Shown: positions 1 to 7,619 of the stretch, piece after piece
How the letters are laid out: each line of letters opens with the position of its first letter
Numbering within the stretch: position 1 is the first letter of the stretch
Program-made: the position numbers and the translations under genes
From: Nostoc sp. FACHB-973
Lineage (GTDB): Bacteria > Cyanobacteriota > Cyanobacteriia > Cyanobacteriales > Nostocaceae
DNA length: 64,000 nucleotides
Direction of reading: 5' to 3'
NCBI RefSeq assembly: GCF_014698115.1
Contig: NZ_JACJSJ010000009.1
Location: forward strand, 1-64,000
The notes under the pieces: generated by a model
Told to the model about the DNA's origin: nothing
What the model saw: only the letters and a program-made list of their open reading frames with translations
The model's database searches: none

Positions 1-112
1 CAACTAGCGTAGGCGTAGCCCGCCGCAGGCATCGCCCTCTGCCTGTTGCGTCACTTCTATAGTACAAAAGCACTATATTTTAGCGATCGCCTGTGCCAGT
101 TGCGTAAGTCCT
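1..112. repeat. Dispersed repeat remnants at window start
   Basis: The first ~50 bases carry a GC-rich string (GCGTAGGCGTAGCCCGCCG) of a type often seen dispersed in Nostoc genomes. Positions 101-112 (TGCGTAAGTCCT) are the reverse complement of AGGACTTACGCA, which occurs at about 19804. Both are non-coding repeats, although a reading frame runs through them. Confidence 0.5.
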
Positions 113-168
113 GTTTAATACAAGAGGAAGTTATAGAAGATGCGATCGCAGATGCGAGTGAGGAAGTT

Positions 169-351
169 ATGAATGGAGCATATACTCAATTTCAACTAGC
201 ACAAATGGTAGACAGAAACCAGATAATTCAGACTGCTTTGAAATTTTTGCTACTAACTTATTCTTATTCAGCTAAAGAGTTACCGACAGTTGTGGCTGAA
301 AATTTAACTGGGTTAGTCGGTGGAGAAGATTGGAAAACAGGTGGGCGGTGA
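169..351 (+). CDS. Small hypothetical protein (60 aa)
   Basis: I do not recognise a family. The reading frame is open from position 46, but its first part crosses dispersed repeats and a remnant resembling the 3' end of the next gene. The ATG at 169 has a good Shine-Dalgarno (GAGGAAG two bases upstream, within a purine-rich stretch), so I prefer it. The product is a 60-residue, mostly helical protein with a hydrophobic middle (ALKFLLLTY) and a glycine-rich C-terminus. Its stop lies three bases before the ATG of the DUF29 gene, so the two are probably co-transcribed. It could equally be part of a decayed DUF29 locus. Confidence 0.4.
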   Translation: MNGAYTQFQLAQMVDRNQIIQTALKFLLLTYSYSAKELPTVVAENLTGLVGGEDWKTGGR

Positions 352-354
352 AAA

Positions 355-714
355 ATGACACAGGAACTAATAGATCTAAAAAAGAGCATTTTGGAAGGGC
401 GTTATGCAGATGCCTTAGCAATTGTTGATGAATTAGAGGGAATGAGTAAAAAGGCAGTTCTATGGCAAATAAAATCCTTTGTCATAATTCTACTAATTCA
501 TCTAATTAAGAATCAACTAGAGGAGAGATTAACAAATTATTGGGCAGCTTCTGTTCGGAATGCAATCCGCGAAATTAAAGAAGTAAATGTCAAAGAAAAT
601 AAAACATCTTACTATATCAATTTAGATGAATGGGAGAATTTGATAGAAGAGGAAGTCATGGAAGATGCGATCGCTGTTTATTTGCAGAATGCAGGGAATA
701 TTCCAGTATGCTGA
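355..714 (+). CDS. DUF29 family protein
   Basis: This 119-residue protein has the DUF29 pattern: an N-terminal helix, then a KKAVLWQIKSF...LLIHLIKNQ segment in which a lysine-rich helix is followed by a hydrophobic helix (residues about 30-55), then an acidic C-terminal part. DUF29 proteins are common in cyanobacteria in many copies; their function is unknown. The gene follows the 60-aa ORF directly. A short DNA segment near its 3' end (AAGAGGAAGT.ATGGAAGATGCGATCGC) is echoed at about 123-150 upstream of the small ORF, suggesting a duplicated DUF29 locus in which one copy has decayed. Confidence 0.7.
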   Translation: MTQELIDLKKSILEGRYADALAIVDELEGMSKKAVLWQIKSFVIILLIHLIKNQLEERLTNYWAASVRNAIREIKEVNVKENKTSYYINLDEWENLIEEEVMEDAIAVYLQNAGNIPVC

Positions 715-790
715 TTGCGAAAGCGTAGTAATTATTTTATAGTACTGTACGGATAACAAACCACAAAGTTTTCGCCAATTCAAGGTAGAG

Positions 791-1624
791 ATGATGAAAG
801 AAATAACTCGCCGCAAATTTATCGCCACAGCCACCTTGGCGACGGGTTTTGCTTTGGCAGTGCAGCCGATTTCTGCCGGAGTCATCACCACTGATACCAA
901 GGAGTTGGTAGCTGGTGCAGTGAAAATTCCCGTTAAAGATGGCGAAATTCCTGCCTACAGAGCAGTACCCGCCACTGGTGAAAATTTTCCAATTGTTTTA
1001 GTAATTCAAGAAATCTTTGGCGTACACGAGCATATTCAGGATATCACTCGCCGCTTTGCCAAGTTGGGGTATTTGGCGATCGCTCCGGAAATGTTTGTCC
1101 GTCAAGGCGATGTCTCAAAATTAAGCAGTATCGACGAAATTCGCCCAATTGTCGCCAAAGTACCAGATGCCCAAGTGCTATCCGACCTTGACGCCACCGT
1201 AAACTGGGCTGTGAAATCAGCCAAGGGTAATGCCAATAAATTGGCGATTACAGGCTTTTGTTGGGGCGGCCGCATCACCTGGCTATACGCAGCACACAAT
1301 CCCCAAGTAAAGGCGGGTGTGGCGTGGTACGGGCGACTCGTAGGTGATGCTACTGAACTTCAACCAAAGTATCCCGTTGATATTGCATCAAAACTCACAG
1401 TACCAGTTCTCGGACTCTATGGTGGTCAGGATACGGGTATTCCCCTAGATACAGTAGAGCAGATGCGCCATCGCCTCAAGGAAAGCAGCAGCAAATCAGA
1501 AATCATCGTCTACCCCGATGCACCCCACGCATTTTTTGCCGATTATCGTCCCTCCTACCGCCAGAAAGATGCTCAGGACGGTTGGAAACGCCTTTTGGCG
1601 TGGTTTAAGGAAAATGGCGTGTAA
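791..1624 (+). CDS. Dienelactone hydrolase family protein, probably Tat-exported
   Basis: This is a 277-residue alpha/beta hydrolase of the dienelactone hydrolase (DLH) family. The N-terminus has a twin-arginine-like motif (TRRKFIA) followed by a hydrophobic stretch and a plausible cleavage site after about residue 30, so export by the Tat route is likely. The catalytic triad is visible: Cys157 in GFCWGG, Asp214 in GGQDTG and His246 in APHAFF. DLH enzymes hydrolyse cyclic lactone esters; the substrate here is unknown. A shorter cytoplasmic paralogue lies at 23703. A second ATG immediately follows the first. No operon partner is obvious. Confidence 0.88.
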   Translation: MMKEITRRKFIATATLATGFALAVQPISAGVITTDTKELVAGAVKIPVKDGEIPAYRAVPATGENFPIVLVIQEIFGVHEHIQDITRRFAKLGYLAIAPEMFVRQGDVSKLSSIDEIRPIVAKVPDAQVLSDLDATVNWAVKSAKGNANKLAITGFCWGGRITWLYAAHNPQVKAGVAWYGRLVGDATELQPKYPVDIASKLTVPVLGLYGGQDTGIPLDTVEQMRHRLKESSSKSEIIVYPDAPHAFFADYRPSYRQKDAQDGWKRLLAWFKENGV

Positions 1625-2056
1625 CAGCAGTCAGATAGCCAATTGATGGCGATCGCCTTTAATGTCTGCAATCAAACAGGCGATTGATCGCGTACTAGGT
1701 AGAGACGATTTGATGGTAGATAGACCCGCGCTGTAGGGGCACTGGTGTCAACTTCAGCTCAAACCTTTGTCCCACAATCGTTTTACCCCACCCCTCAATC
1801 CCCTCCCCGATCTTCGGGGAGGGGAGGTTTTGCGTCAGCAAAGCCGGGGTGGGGTGACTCCGGATTGATTGGTAATTGAGTAAGTTTGCTCTAACGTCAT
1901 TACAAGGTTTTTACGTTAAGTTGACACTAATGAGCAATGCTGTGCCACTACAACAGATGTGGTTTTTAAAATCATCCATATTTGGTCTTTCCTGTCAATG
2001 CATAAGTCCTAACTACATTGAATTTTTATCGCCGATTTACTTATCATTATTCGTAA
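1625..2056. other. Intergenic region between convergent genes
   Basis: No gene is supported here. The start holds a HIP1-containing stretch. Around 1700-1760, on the reverse strand, is a partial copy of a dispersed repeat also seen at 19851 and near 34790. A long nested palindrome occupies 1785-1855. The short frame at 1876-2070 has no recognisable product and no ribosome binding site. Confidence 0.6.
1785..1855. repeat. Nested GC-rich palindrome
   Basis: The inner arms CCCCTCCCCGA (1800-1810) and TCGGGGAGGGG (1814-1824) are perfect complements with a 3-base loop. The outer arms ACCCCACCCC (1785-1794) and GGGGTGGGGT (1846-1855) are also perfect complements. It is probably a dispersed cyanobacterial palindrome and may also end transcription of the two convergent neighbours. 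Confidence 0.75.
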
Positions 2057-3940
2057 TCATTTATTACTAAACCAAAATTTAGTTACAGGCCAAGACAACT
2101 CACAAATTGTTCCTTTAGAAGAAAGAGGAACTCGTTGAAATTTACCTTTGAGTTGCTTTGCTAAATTTCTAAACTGTTGGGTGCCGCGACCTTCTCGAGA
2201 TGAATTGACACCCAACCCATCATCTATAATGCTCAAAGTGTACCAGCCTTCAGATGAAAAGCAAGTAACTTCGAGGCGAGTTACTCCTATGGCATGTTTG
2301 CCGACATTGCATAAAGCTTCTTCAAGAAATCGGCAGAGTCCTTGCTTTTGTTCTATGCTTAAATATCGTTCATCTATAGGTTCAAAAGTACGAATTTTAA
2401 CTTTAATAGTTCTAAAGCAAGGAAAGTCTCGCGCTAAAGTATGGCTGTAAACTTGATAGAGAATTTCATGCAGAGGATCTTGCAAATTTAATACTAAAGT
2501 ATTTCCTAAATAAAGACTACTGTCTTGATTTGGAGGTTCTCGTTGTAAAAAATCATAAATTCCTCGGAGTTCGTGGTTTAGTTTTTCAAGTTCTTTTTCC
2601 AGTTCTGGAAGTAATTCTTTGATTGGTAAATCTTGACATCTAACCATTTTTAAAACTTTAGCTAGACTTTGCAATGGTCCGTTGTGAATTGTTTCAAATG
2701 TGCGTTCAATAACATCCTGTCTAGTTTTAATTCCCAATCGCAGAGCTTGATCGCATTGATATAAAGCAGTGAGTTCTATACCATTGAGAGTTAAAACGAT
2801 AATTGTAGGAATTACTGGAACCCACCAGCCCCAAGTTAAGAGAAAATAACTAGTGACTATTAAGCTAGAAGTTGTAGTAATTACAATGATGATATTTGCT
2901 AAAGGAGATTTACTCAATCGAGCGATCGCAATTCCTAAAAACCCCCAGGCAAAGATCCACAAATATTCCCATCCATCTGACCAAGTATTTAAAAGTGGTC
3001 TGTCATCAAGCACCGCGCTGACAATTTGGCTCACAGCATGTGCTTGGATTTCTACTCCATAAACTGGTTTTTTTGTAGGCTGATTAGATGTAATTCTCGG
3101 AGTAGTTATCAAGTCTTTACGACTAGGGGAAGTTATGCCGACAATTACAATGCGATCGCGTAACCATTCAGAATTAAATTTGTTGCTTTTAATATCATTT
3201 AAAGATATGGTTTTAAATCTTTTTCGACCACTACGGAAATTGAGCAGTACTTGAACTCCGGTTACATCAGTTCGGACATAGCCTCCAGAGTTAGGAAAAA
3301 GTTTTGGTAGTGGAGTATTACCAAACTGAATTCCAGTGCGATCGCTAATACTATTTTTGAGGCTAATATTTTTATGAGCTAAATAAATTTCTGCTAAACG
3401 TAGAGATAAAGATAATTTTTCTCCTTGAAATGTTGGTGTTATTAATAGGCTTCGTCTTAATTTGCCGTCAGCATCCGTAATTTGATCGGCAAAACCAATT
3501 TGTTCAAAAGAAAAATTCGGTGGCGGAGCAATTTGTTTGGGGAATACTTTTTCAATGACAATTAAATTTTTGATATTTTTAAAAGCTGCCAACAGTTCTG
3601 TATGACCAGGGTTAACTGGAAAATCTCTATAAATATCAAGACCGATAACTCTAGGTTGACAACTGTGCAATTTCCACAATAGTGCTGCTAAATCTCTATC
3701 TGATACTGAAGAATTTATGAGGCCATCGTCTTGATTAATGCCCACAATTATAATTCGTTCATCTATAGGTTCCTCAGGACGCAGACGCAGGAAACTATCA
3801 AAAGCTAGCCACTCTAAAGATTGCATTGAACCACTCAGACGAGCAATTATCACCAGTGCAATGACTACAATTCCTGGAAATGCACCTACACGCCAAATCC
3901 GAATTTCTTCTTTGATTATTTTCCAAAGCCGAGGCTGCAT
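2057..3940 (-). CDS. CHASE2-domain sensor histidine kinase
   Basis: This 627-residue membrane sensor kinase has an N-terminal membrane helix (about 20-35), an extracytoplasmic CHASE2 domain (about 40-310), three membrane helices (about 325-341, 348-368, 372-394) and a cytoplasmic kinase core. The phospho-accepting histidine is probably His419 in the ETIHNGPLQ motif of the HisKA_3 (NarX/DesK-like) type. A HATPase domain follows, with FLEEALCNVGKHA (N box) and DDGLGV (G box). It lies downstream of a NarL-type response regulator on the same strand (89-bp gap holding a heptamer repeat), its probable partner. The ligand of CHASE2 is unknown. Proximity suggests control of the peptide-export locus upstream, but this is inference. 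Confidence 0.9.
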   Translation of the reverse strand: MQPRLWKIIKEEIRIWRVGAFPGIVVIALVIIARLSGSMQSLEWLAFDSFLRLRPEEPIDERIIIVGINQDDGLINSSVSDRDLAALLWKLHSCQPRVIGLDIYRDFPVNPGHTELLAAFKNIKNLIVIEKVFPKQIAPPPNFSFEQIGFADQITDADGKLRRSLLITPTFQGEKLSLSLRLAEIYLAHKNISLKNSISDRTGIQFGNTPLPKLFPNSGGYVRTDVTGVQVLLNFRSGRKRFKTISLNDIKSNKFNSEWLRDRIVIVGITSPSRKDLITTPRITSNQPTKKPVYGVEIQAHAVSQIVSAVLDDRPLLNTWSDGWEYLWIFAWGFLGIAIARLSKSPLANIIIVITTTSSLIVTSYFLLTWGWWVPVIPTIIVLTLNGIELTALYQCDQALRLGIKTRQDVIERTFETIHNGPLQSLAKVLKMVRCQDLPIKELLPELEKELEKLNHELRGIYDFLQREPPNQDSSLYLGNTLVLNLQDPLHEILYQVYSHTLARDFPCFRTIKVKIRTFEPIDERYLSIEQKQGLCRFLEEALCNVGKHAIGVTRLEVTCFSSEGWYTLSIIDDGLGVNSSREGRGTQQFRNLAKQLKGKFQRVPLSSKGTICELSWPVTKFWFSNK

Positions 3941-3984
3941 AAGCTTTCCTCCTAGCCTTTAGCTATAAGCTTTATGGGTAAAGT

Positions 3985-4018
3985 ATTCTGAATTCTGAGT
4001 TCTGAATTCTGACTCCTC
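3985..4018. repeat. Heptamer repeat (STRR, TTCTGAA type)
   Basis: Tandem 7-base units of the TTCTGAA/TTCTGAG/TTCTGAC type lie in the spacer between the response regulator and sensor kinase genes. The same heptamer family recurs near 7300, 7522-7612, 13357, 13450-13548 and 19390. Confidence 0.7.
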
Positions 4019-4029
4019 TTTATTAGCAA

Positions 4030-4707
4030 CTAATCAATTAAACCTTCTTCTCTAGCTCTGATTTCAGTTTGAATCCGAATATTTTTTCCTTCATCAGGAT
4101 AAACATTTAAAGCGTCTTGTAGCTTACTCCAGTAATGACGTACCATACGTTCAGATATACACATTCGTTCAGCAATAGTTTTGTCTTGTAATCCTTCTTC
4201 AAACGCTAAAGTCAGCACCCTAAGCCACTCTGGTTTAAACTCTAATCCTGAATAGATTCCTTTAATATCTTTTGTATGAGTTAATCCTTGTAACGCCCAA
4301 TCAACTCTAGTCAACATTTCTTGGGTGGAAAGACTTTTATCGGCGACTGTAAAACCTCCTTTATGACTATCAATATCAGGTCTAATTCTCACTAGTGTTC
4401 TCACATGAGCAGTTTGGACAATAATATTCAAATTGGGATAGTGTTTCATCAAAATTCTGAGTAGTTGAATACCTGTGTCCGGTCGGGCTGTAATGCCATA
4501 ATTTTCTGGTATGGAAAGATCCATAACCAGAAGATCTAGCTGTAAACTACTAACTTGATTGAGAGCATTATTAGCATTTATAGCAGTGACAATTTCAGCA
4601 CCAGGGTAATGTTTTTGTAAGATGTCTACTGTTCCACTTAAAACTGACTCATGGTCATCAATTACCAAAATTTTCAGCAATGCCTTCTCTGATATTTCTT
4701 GTTTCAT
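4030..4707 (-). CDS. NarL/FixJ-type response regulator
   Basis: This 225-residue protein has a receiver domain (about 10-135) with the acidic pair Asp17-Asp18, the likely phosphorylated Asp63 (LLVMDLSIP) and a conserved lysine in the VADKSLS motif. A C-terminal LuxR-type helix-turn-helix follows (about 165-205, EGLQDKTIAERMCISERMVRHY), so it should bind DNA when phosphorylated. It is transcribed just before the CHASE2 kinase (89-bp gap) and after the kinase-like gene at 4821-5480. Together they look like a regulatory module. Targets are not visible; phased TGCC repeats at 5597-5644, or the export and precursor genes, are candidates. Confidence 0.9.
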   Translation of the reverse strand: MKQEISEKALLKILVIDDHESVLSGTVDILQKHYPGAEIVTAINANNALNQVSSLQLDLLVMDLSIPENYGITARPDTGIQLLRILMKHYPNLNIIVQTAHVRTLVRIRPDIDSHKGGFTVADKSLSTQEMLTRVDWALQGLTHTKDIKGIYSGLEFKPEWLRVLTLAFEEGLQDKTIAERMCISERMVRHYWSKLQDALNVYPDEGKNIRIQTEIRAREEGLID

Positions 4708-4820
4708 AACTCACAGCCTGCTGATTAAGTAGAGAATTAAAAATTCTTGATTATCATCCACATTAGCCAATTATTTTTCTGGAAATATAAAGAAATATAT
4801 TAAATTAAAAAATATAATAA

Positions 4821-5480
4821 TTACCAGTAAAAATACCAGGAAATTTTCATATTTTTAGCGCGACGAAAACATTTACCTGAGGTTAGTAATCGAAAAGTTT
4901 CACAAAGATAATTTAATTCTGGTAGCCTGGAATGAAAGACAAATGTAGACACATTAGGATAAGTAATTTCTACAATTAATTGTCCAATATTTTTGTGTTC
5001 TTTTAAATTGATATAAATTGATGTTGATGCCAAAACTTCTGCTAAAGTTATGGTCAGTAACTCATTTAAAGCCGTTAATACAACTAGACTACGTTCAGCT
5101 GGCTCATGCCGCCAATAAAGTGGTAAATCGATTTGAAAGTATAACTGAGGATTGGATACTAGCCAAGGTTCTAATAAACACTCAATAGCTAACGGAAAAC
5201 TGTCTTGAAGGGATGCTGGAAATAAGCGATCGCTCAGCTGCACCAAAGAGTGATGAAAATTGTCAATTTGTTTTAAGCATTCTTGAATTTTTTTATCTGA
5301 TAAATTCAGATGATCTACTCTTAACAAATCTAAATTGCGACGTATTGTAAAAGATTCCTGTAACAAATCATCCCGAATTTTCTCTGCTTCTACAAAGAGT
5401 TTCATCGACTGCCTAGAAGACCACCATTGCAATGATTGTTGAATTCTCTGATAAGATGTCAGAAACCGCACTAGGGACAT
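4821..5480 (-). CDS. Degenerate histidine-kinase-like protein
   Basis: This 219-residue soluble protein resembles the dimerisation and ATPase core of NarX-type kinases but appears inactive. The segment EAEKIRDDLLQESF (about residues 32-45) aligns with the HisKA_3 E-R-x-x-I-A-R-D-L-H-D box, yet the histidine position is leucine. A later segment (LTALNELLTITLAEVLASTS) resembles the ATPase N box without its usual asparagine/histidine pattern, and no G box is seen. It has no membrane helix. It precedes the response regulator (113-bp gap) and may be an accessory scaffold or phosphotransfer modulator for the CHASE2 kinase pair. The family assignment is my inference from motif layout only. Confidence 0.6.
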   Translation of the reverse strand: MSLVRFLTSYQRIQQSLQWWSSRQSMKLFVEAEKIRDDLLQESFTIRRNLDLLRVDHLNLSDKKIQECLKQIDNFHHSLVQLSDRLFPASLQDSFPLAIECLLEPWLVSNPQLYFQIDLPLYWRHEPAERSLVVLTALNELLTITLAEVLASTSIYINLKEHKNIGQLIVEITYPNVSTFVFHSRLPELNYLCETFRLLTSGKCFRRAKNMKISWYFYW

Positions 5481-5596
5481 AACGTAGACAATTCAAAGTA
5501 TAATTTTCGGACACAATTTCAGGCTCACATAATATTGTTATGTCAGCTATTTTAGTAGCATAAGAAAAAAGTTATATGCAACCCACGGCATATTTA

Positions 5597-5644
5597 TGCC
5601 AAAAAAATGCCAACGTGTACAAAATAATTGCCAAAAAGTGCCAC
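5597..5644. promoter_or_regulatory. Helically phased TGCC direct repeats
   Basis: TGCCA elements start at 5597, 5608, 5629 and 5639, giving spacings of 11, 21 and 10 bp. All therefore lie on the same face of the helix. They form two similar pairs (TGCCAAAAAAATGCCA and TGCCAAAAAGTGCCA). They lie 117-164 bp upstream of the start of the kinase-like gene at 5480 and downstream of the hlyD terminator, a fitting place for an operator. The binding protein is unknown. Confidence 0.45.
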
Positions 5645-5714
5645 GAGAATTTATCAAGACTTTATAATGTATCATTAACCCATTTCATATTAAATTTCTC
5701 GTAGTTGCTACATT

Positions 5715-5756
5715 TAAAAAAGACAAAACTCTCTTCCCTGACATAAACAGGGAAGA
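5715..5756 (-). terminator. Rho-independent terminator after hlyD
   Basis: On the minus strand a 9-bp perfect stem (TCTTCCCTG / CAGGGAAGA, positions 5732-5756, 7-base loop) is followed by GAG, TTTTG and then CTTTTTT. This is a good intrinsic terminator about 115 bases after the hlyD stop. Confidence 0.75.
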
Positions 5757-5870
5757 AGGAGTTATGATGGGTAAATACTACACATTACATTGATAGGGCA
5801 GAATTCAGAATGGGCTACGCCCCGCGGCGCTAACTGAATTCAGAAGTCCTGATTTCTGACTTTTTACTTA

Positions 5871-7274
5871 TTAAATATCTGTGATTAATCTCGCCTTTCT
5901 CAACATAAATTGTAATGCTGTCTCTTCTTGGGAAATAATATTAGCTTTTGCATTCATCCCTGATTGGATGTGACACTGAAGAGTACCGTTGCCAAATTTT
6001 AGCATTTCGGGTTGAATTGTGGCTTCAAAATAACCAGCAACAGCAGTTGATGTAGCTACATTGATATTGCTACCCACAGGTGTAATTACATCTGGAGAAA
6101 TGCCACTGACAACAGCTTTGAGAGTACCATAATCAGGATATGGACAAGCATCAATTCGCAATTGCACTTTTTGACCAACTGCAACTTTTTGAATTTCTGC
6201 GGTAGGAATCATCGCTTTAATCACCAAAGCAGCATTCTGAGGAACAATTTCAGCAATAGATTCGCTAACACCCACAACTTGACCAGGGTTTCGCAAATTG
6301 AGCTTGAGAATTGTACCATCGCTAGTGGCGCGAATAATGCTGTTTTGCAGTTGAGTCTCGATTTGTTGAAGTTCTTTTTGATATTGCTTGAGTTGGGTTT
6401 GCATTTCCACCCGCCGCTGCATTAAAGCTTGTTTTTCTTTGTTTAAAGTAGCGATGGTTGCTTCACCTCTAGCAATTTCTTGGGAAACGCGTTCTTGGGC
6501 GATCGCAATTCTTGCCATACTGGGATTGACTACAGCTAGGGCTGATTGCAGTTTAGCTTGAGCAATTTCAATAGATATTTTTTCTGATTCAAGTATTAAC
6601 TTAGTCTGTTCAACAACTAGTCTTTTCTGCTCAAATTCACGCCGACCAATTGCTCCAACTTCTGCTAATTGTTCATAGCGATCGCTATCCATTTTAGCAA
6701 AGTCTAAATCCGCTTGAGCTTTTTGCAAATTTGCCCTAGCTTTTTGCAAGCTAGCTTGGGAAACCAACAATTCACTTTGAGTAGCAACTTTTCTTTCTTG
6801 ATACTCTCGTTCGTTGCGTCCCAAATCTACTTTTGCAGAAGAAACAGTCCGTTCTATGAATCTTTTTTCAGCCAATATCTGAGTATCTAAAATAGCTACT
6901 TGCGAATCAATTTGAATTACTTGTAATCTACTTTGTTCGATATTGCCTTGGAGTTGACTTTTTTTGATTTGCAATTGTCGCGTATCCAGACGGGCAATTA
7001 CTTCTCCTTTTTTAACAACTTGATTTTCTTTCACAAAGATACTTTCAACAGTCCCCTCCATTTCTGGTTGCACTAGCTTCGTGTCGCCTATGGGACGAAC
7101 AGTAGCAGCAGTTTCCACCATGACATTGTATTTAATCCATGAAGAAAGAGCGATCGCAGAACCAATAGTTCCAACGAGAAACACTCCAGCTAAAGATGTC
7201 CAAGCACTAATAGGAGGAAGAAATTCATCCTTTTCAAGTGATGGTAGAAACTTTTCATTATGGGTGTAAAGCAT
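5871..7274 (-). CDS. HlyD-family membrane fusion protein (peptide exporter adaptor)
   Basis: This 467-residue periplasmic adaptor has a single N-terminal membrane helix (about 27-48), a biotinyl-lipoyl-like hairpin half near 70-110 (GTVESIFVKENQVVKKGEVIARLD), long alpha-helical coiled-coil arms (about 115-320, rich in Glu/Gln/Lys) and a C-terminal beta-barrel region. It would connect the inner-membrane ABC exporter encoded upstream (7620-9770) to the outer membrane. The pairing of a C39 ABC exporter with HlyD is standard for double-glycine peptide secretion. A 345-bp spacer with a long heptamer array separates the two genes, so co-transcription is possible but not certain. A strong terminator follows. 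Confidence 0.92.
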   Translation of the reverse strand: MLYTHNEKFLPSLEKDEFLPPISAWTSLAGVFLVGTIGSAIALSSWIKYNVMVETAATVRPIGDTKLVQPEMEGTVESIFVKENQVVKKGEVIARLDTRQLQIKKSQLQGNIEQSRLQVIQIDSQVAILDTQILAEKRFIERTVSSAKVDLGRNEREYQERKVATQSELLVSQASLQKARANLQKAQADLDFAKMDSDRYEQLAEVGAIGRREFEQKRLVVEQTKLILESEKISIEIAQAKLQSALAVVNPSMARIAIAQERVSQEIARGEATIATLNKEKQALMQRRVEMQTQLKQYQKELQQIETQLQNSIIRATSDGTILKLNLRNPGQVVGVSESIAEIVPQNAALVIKAMIPTAEIQKVAVGQKVQLRIDACPYPDYGTLKAVVSGISPDVITPVGSNINVATSTAVAGYFEATIQPEMLKFGNGTLQCHIQSGMNAKANIISQEETALQFMLRKARLITDI

Positions 7275-7619
7275 ATTTCTCCTAATAATTAAAAAAAAGT
7301 AGTCAGAATTCAGGAGTCAGAATGGGCTAAACGCCCCGCTACCGCTAACAGAATTAATTTTGTAGAGTTAGCCAATTTAAGAGAATACGTATAGATCAAT
7401 ACAGTTTAGAATGAGCAACAAAACCCTCATGTAGAGACGCGATTTATCGCGTCTTCTCTAGACCAATTATCTACACCAATAACCTTATCTGAATTCTGTT
7501 AGCGCAGCGGGGCGTAGCTCATTCTGACTCCTGACACCTGACTTCTGACTCCTGACTTCTGAATTCTGAATTCTGAATTCTGACTCCTGACACCTGAATT
7601 CTGAATTCTGACTTCTTCT
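7275..7619. other. Repeat-filled spacer between ABC exporter and hlyD
   Basis: No gene is seen. The spacer holds a GGGCTAAACGCCCCGCTACC-type repeat (about 7323-7351, also near 31855), a partial copy of the CAATAC MITE-like family with its GAGACGCGATTTATCGCGTC core (about 7397-7490) and a heptamer array (7522-7612). Confidence 0.65.
7522..7612. repeat. Heptamer STRR array, 13 units
   Basis: Thirteen consecutive 7-base units alternate between TTCTGAC, TCCTGAC, ACCTGAC, ACCTGAA and TTCTGAA. The array ends eight bases before the stop codon of the ABC exporter. Confidence 0.9.

Larger units (their letters stand above)
5481..5870. other. Intergenic region: regulator promoter and hlyD 3' end
   Basis: No gene is supported. 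Reading on the minus strand, this region holds the end of the hlyD transcript (a heptamer-type repeat near 5805-5850 and a terminator at 5715-5756) and then the presumed promoter region of the kinase-like gene, including phased TGCC repeats. Confidence 0.6.

Noticed and set aside
46..168. N-terminal extension of the first ORF
   Set aside because: It reads through dispersed repeats; the ATG at 169 has a much better Shine-Dalgarno.
1876..2070. Short plus-strand ORF in the 1.6-2.0 kb spacer
   Set aside because: It has no recognisable domain or ribosome binding site and lies in repeat-rich convergent DNA.
7522..7612. CRISPR array
   Set aside because: The tandem units are 7-base STRRs without spacers. 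The 102-bp TPR repeats are coding. No CRISPR array or cas gene was found.
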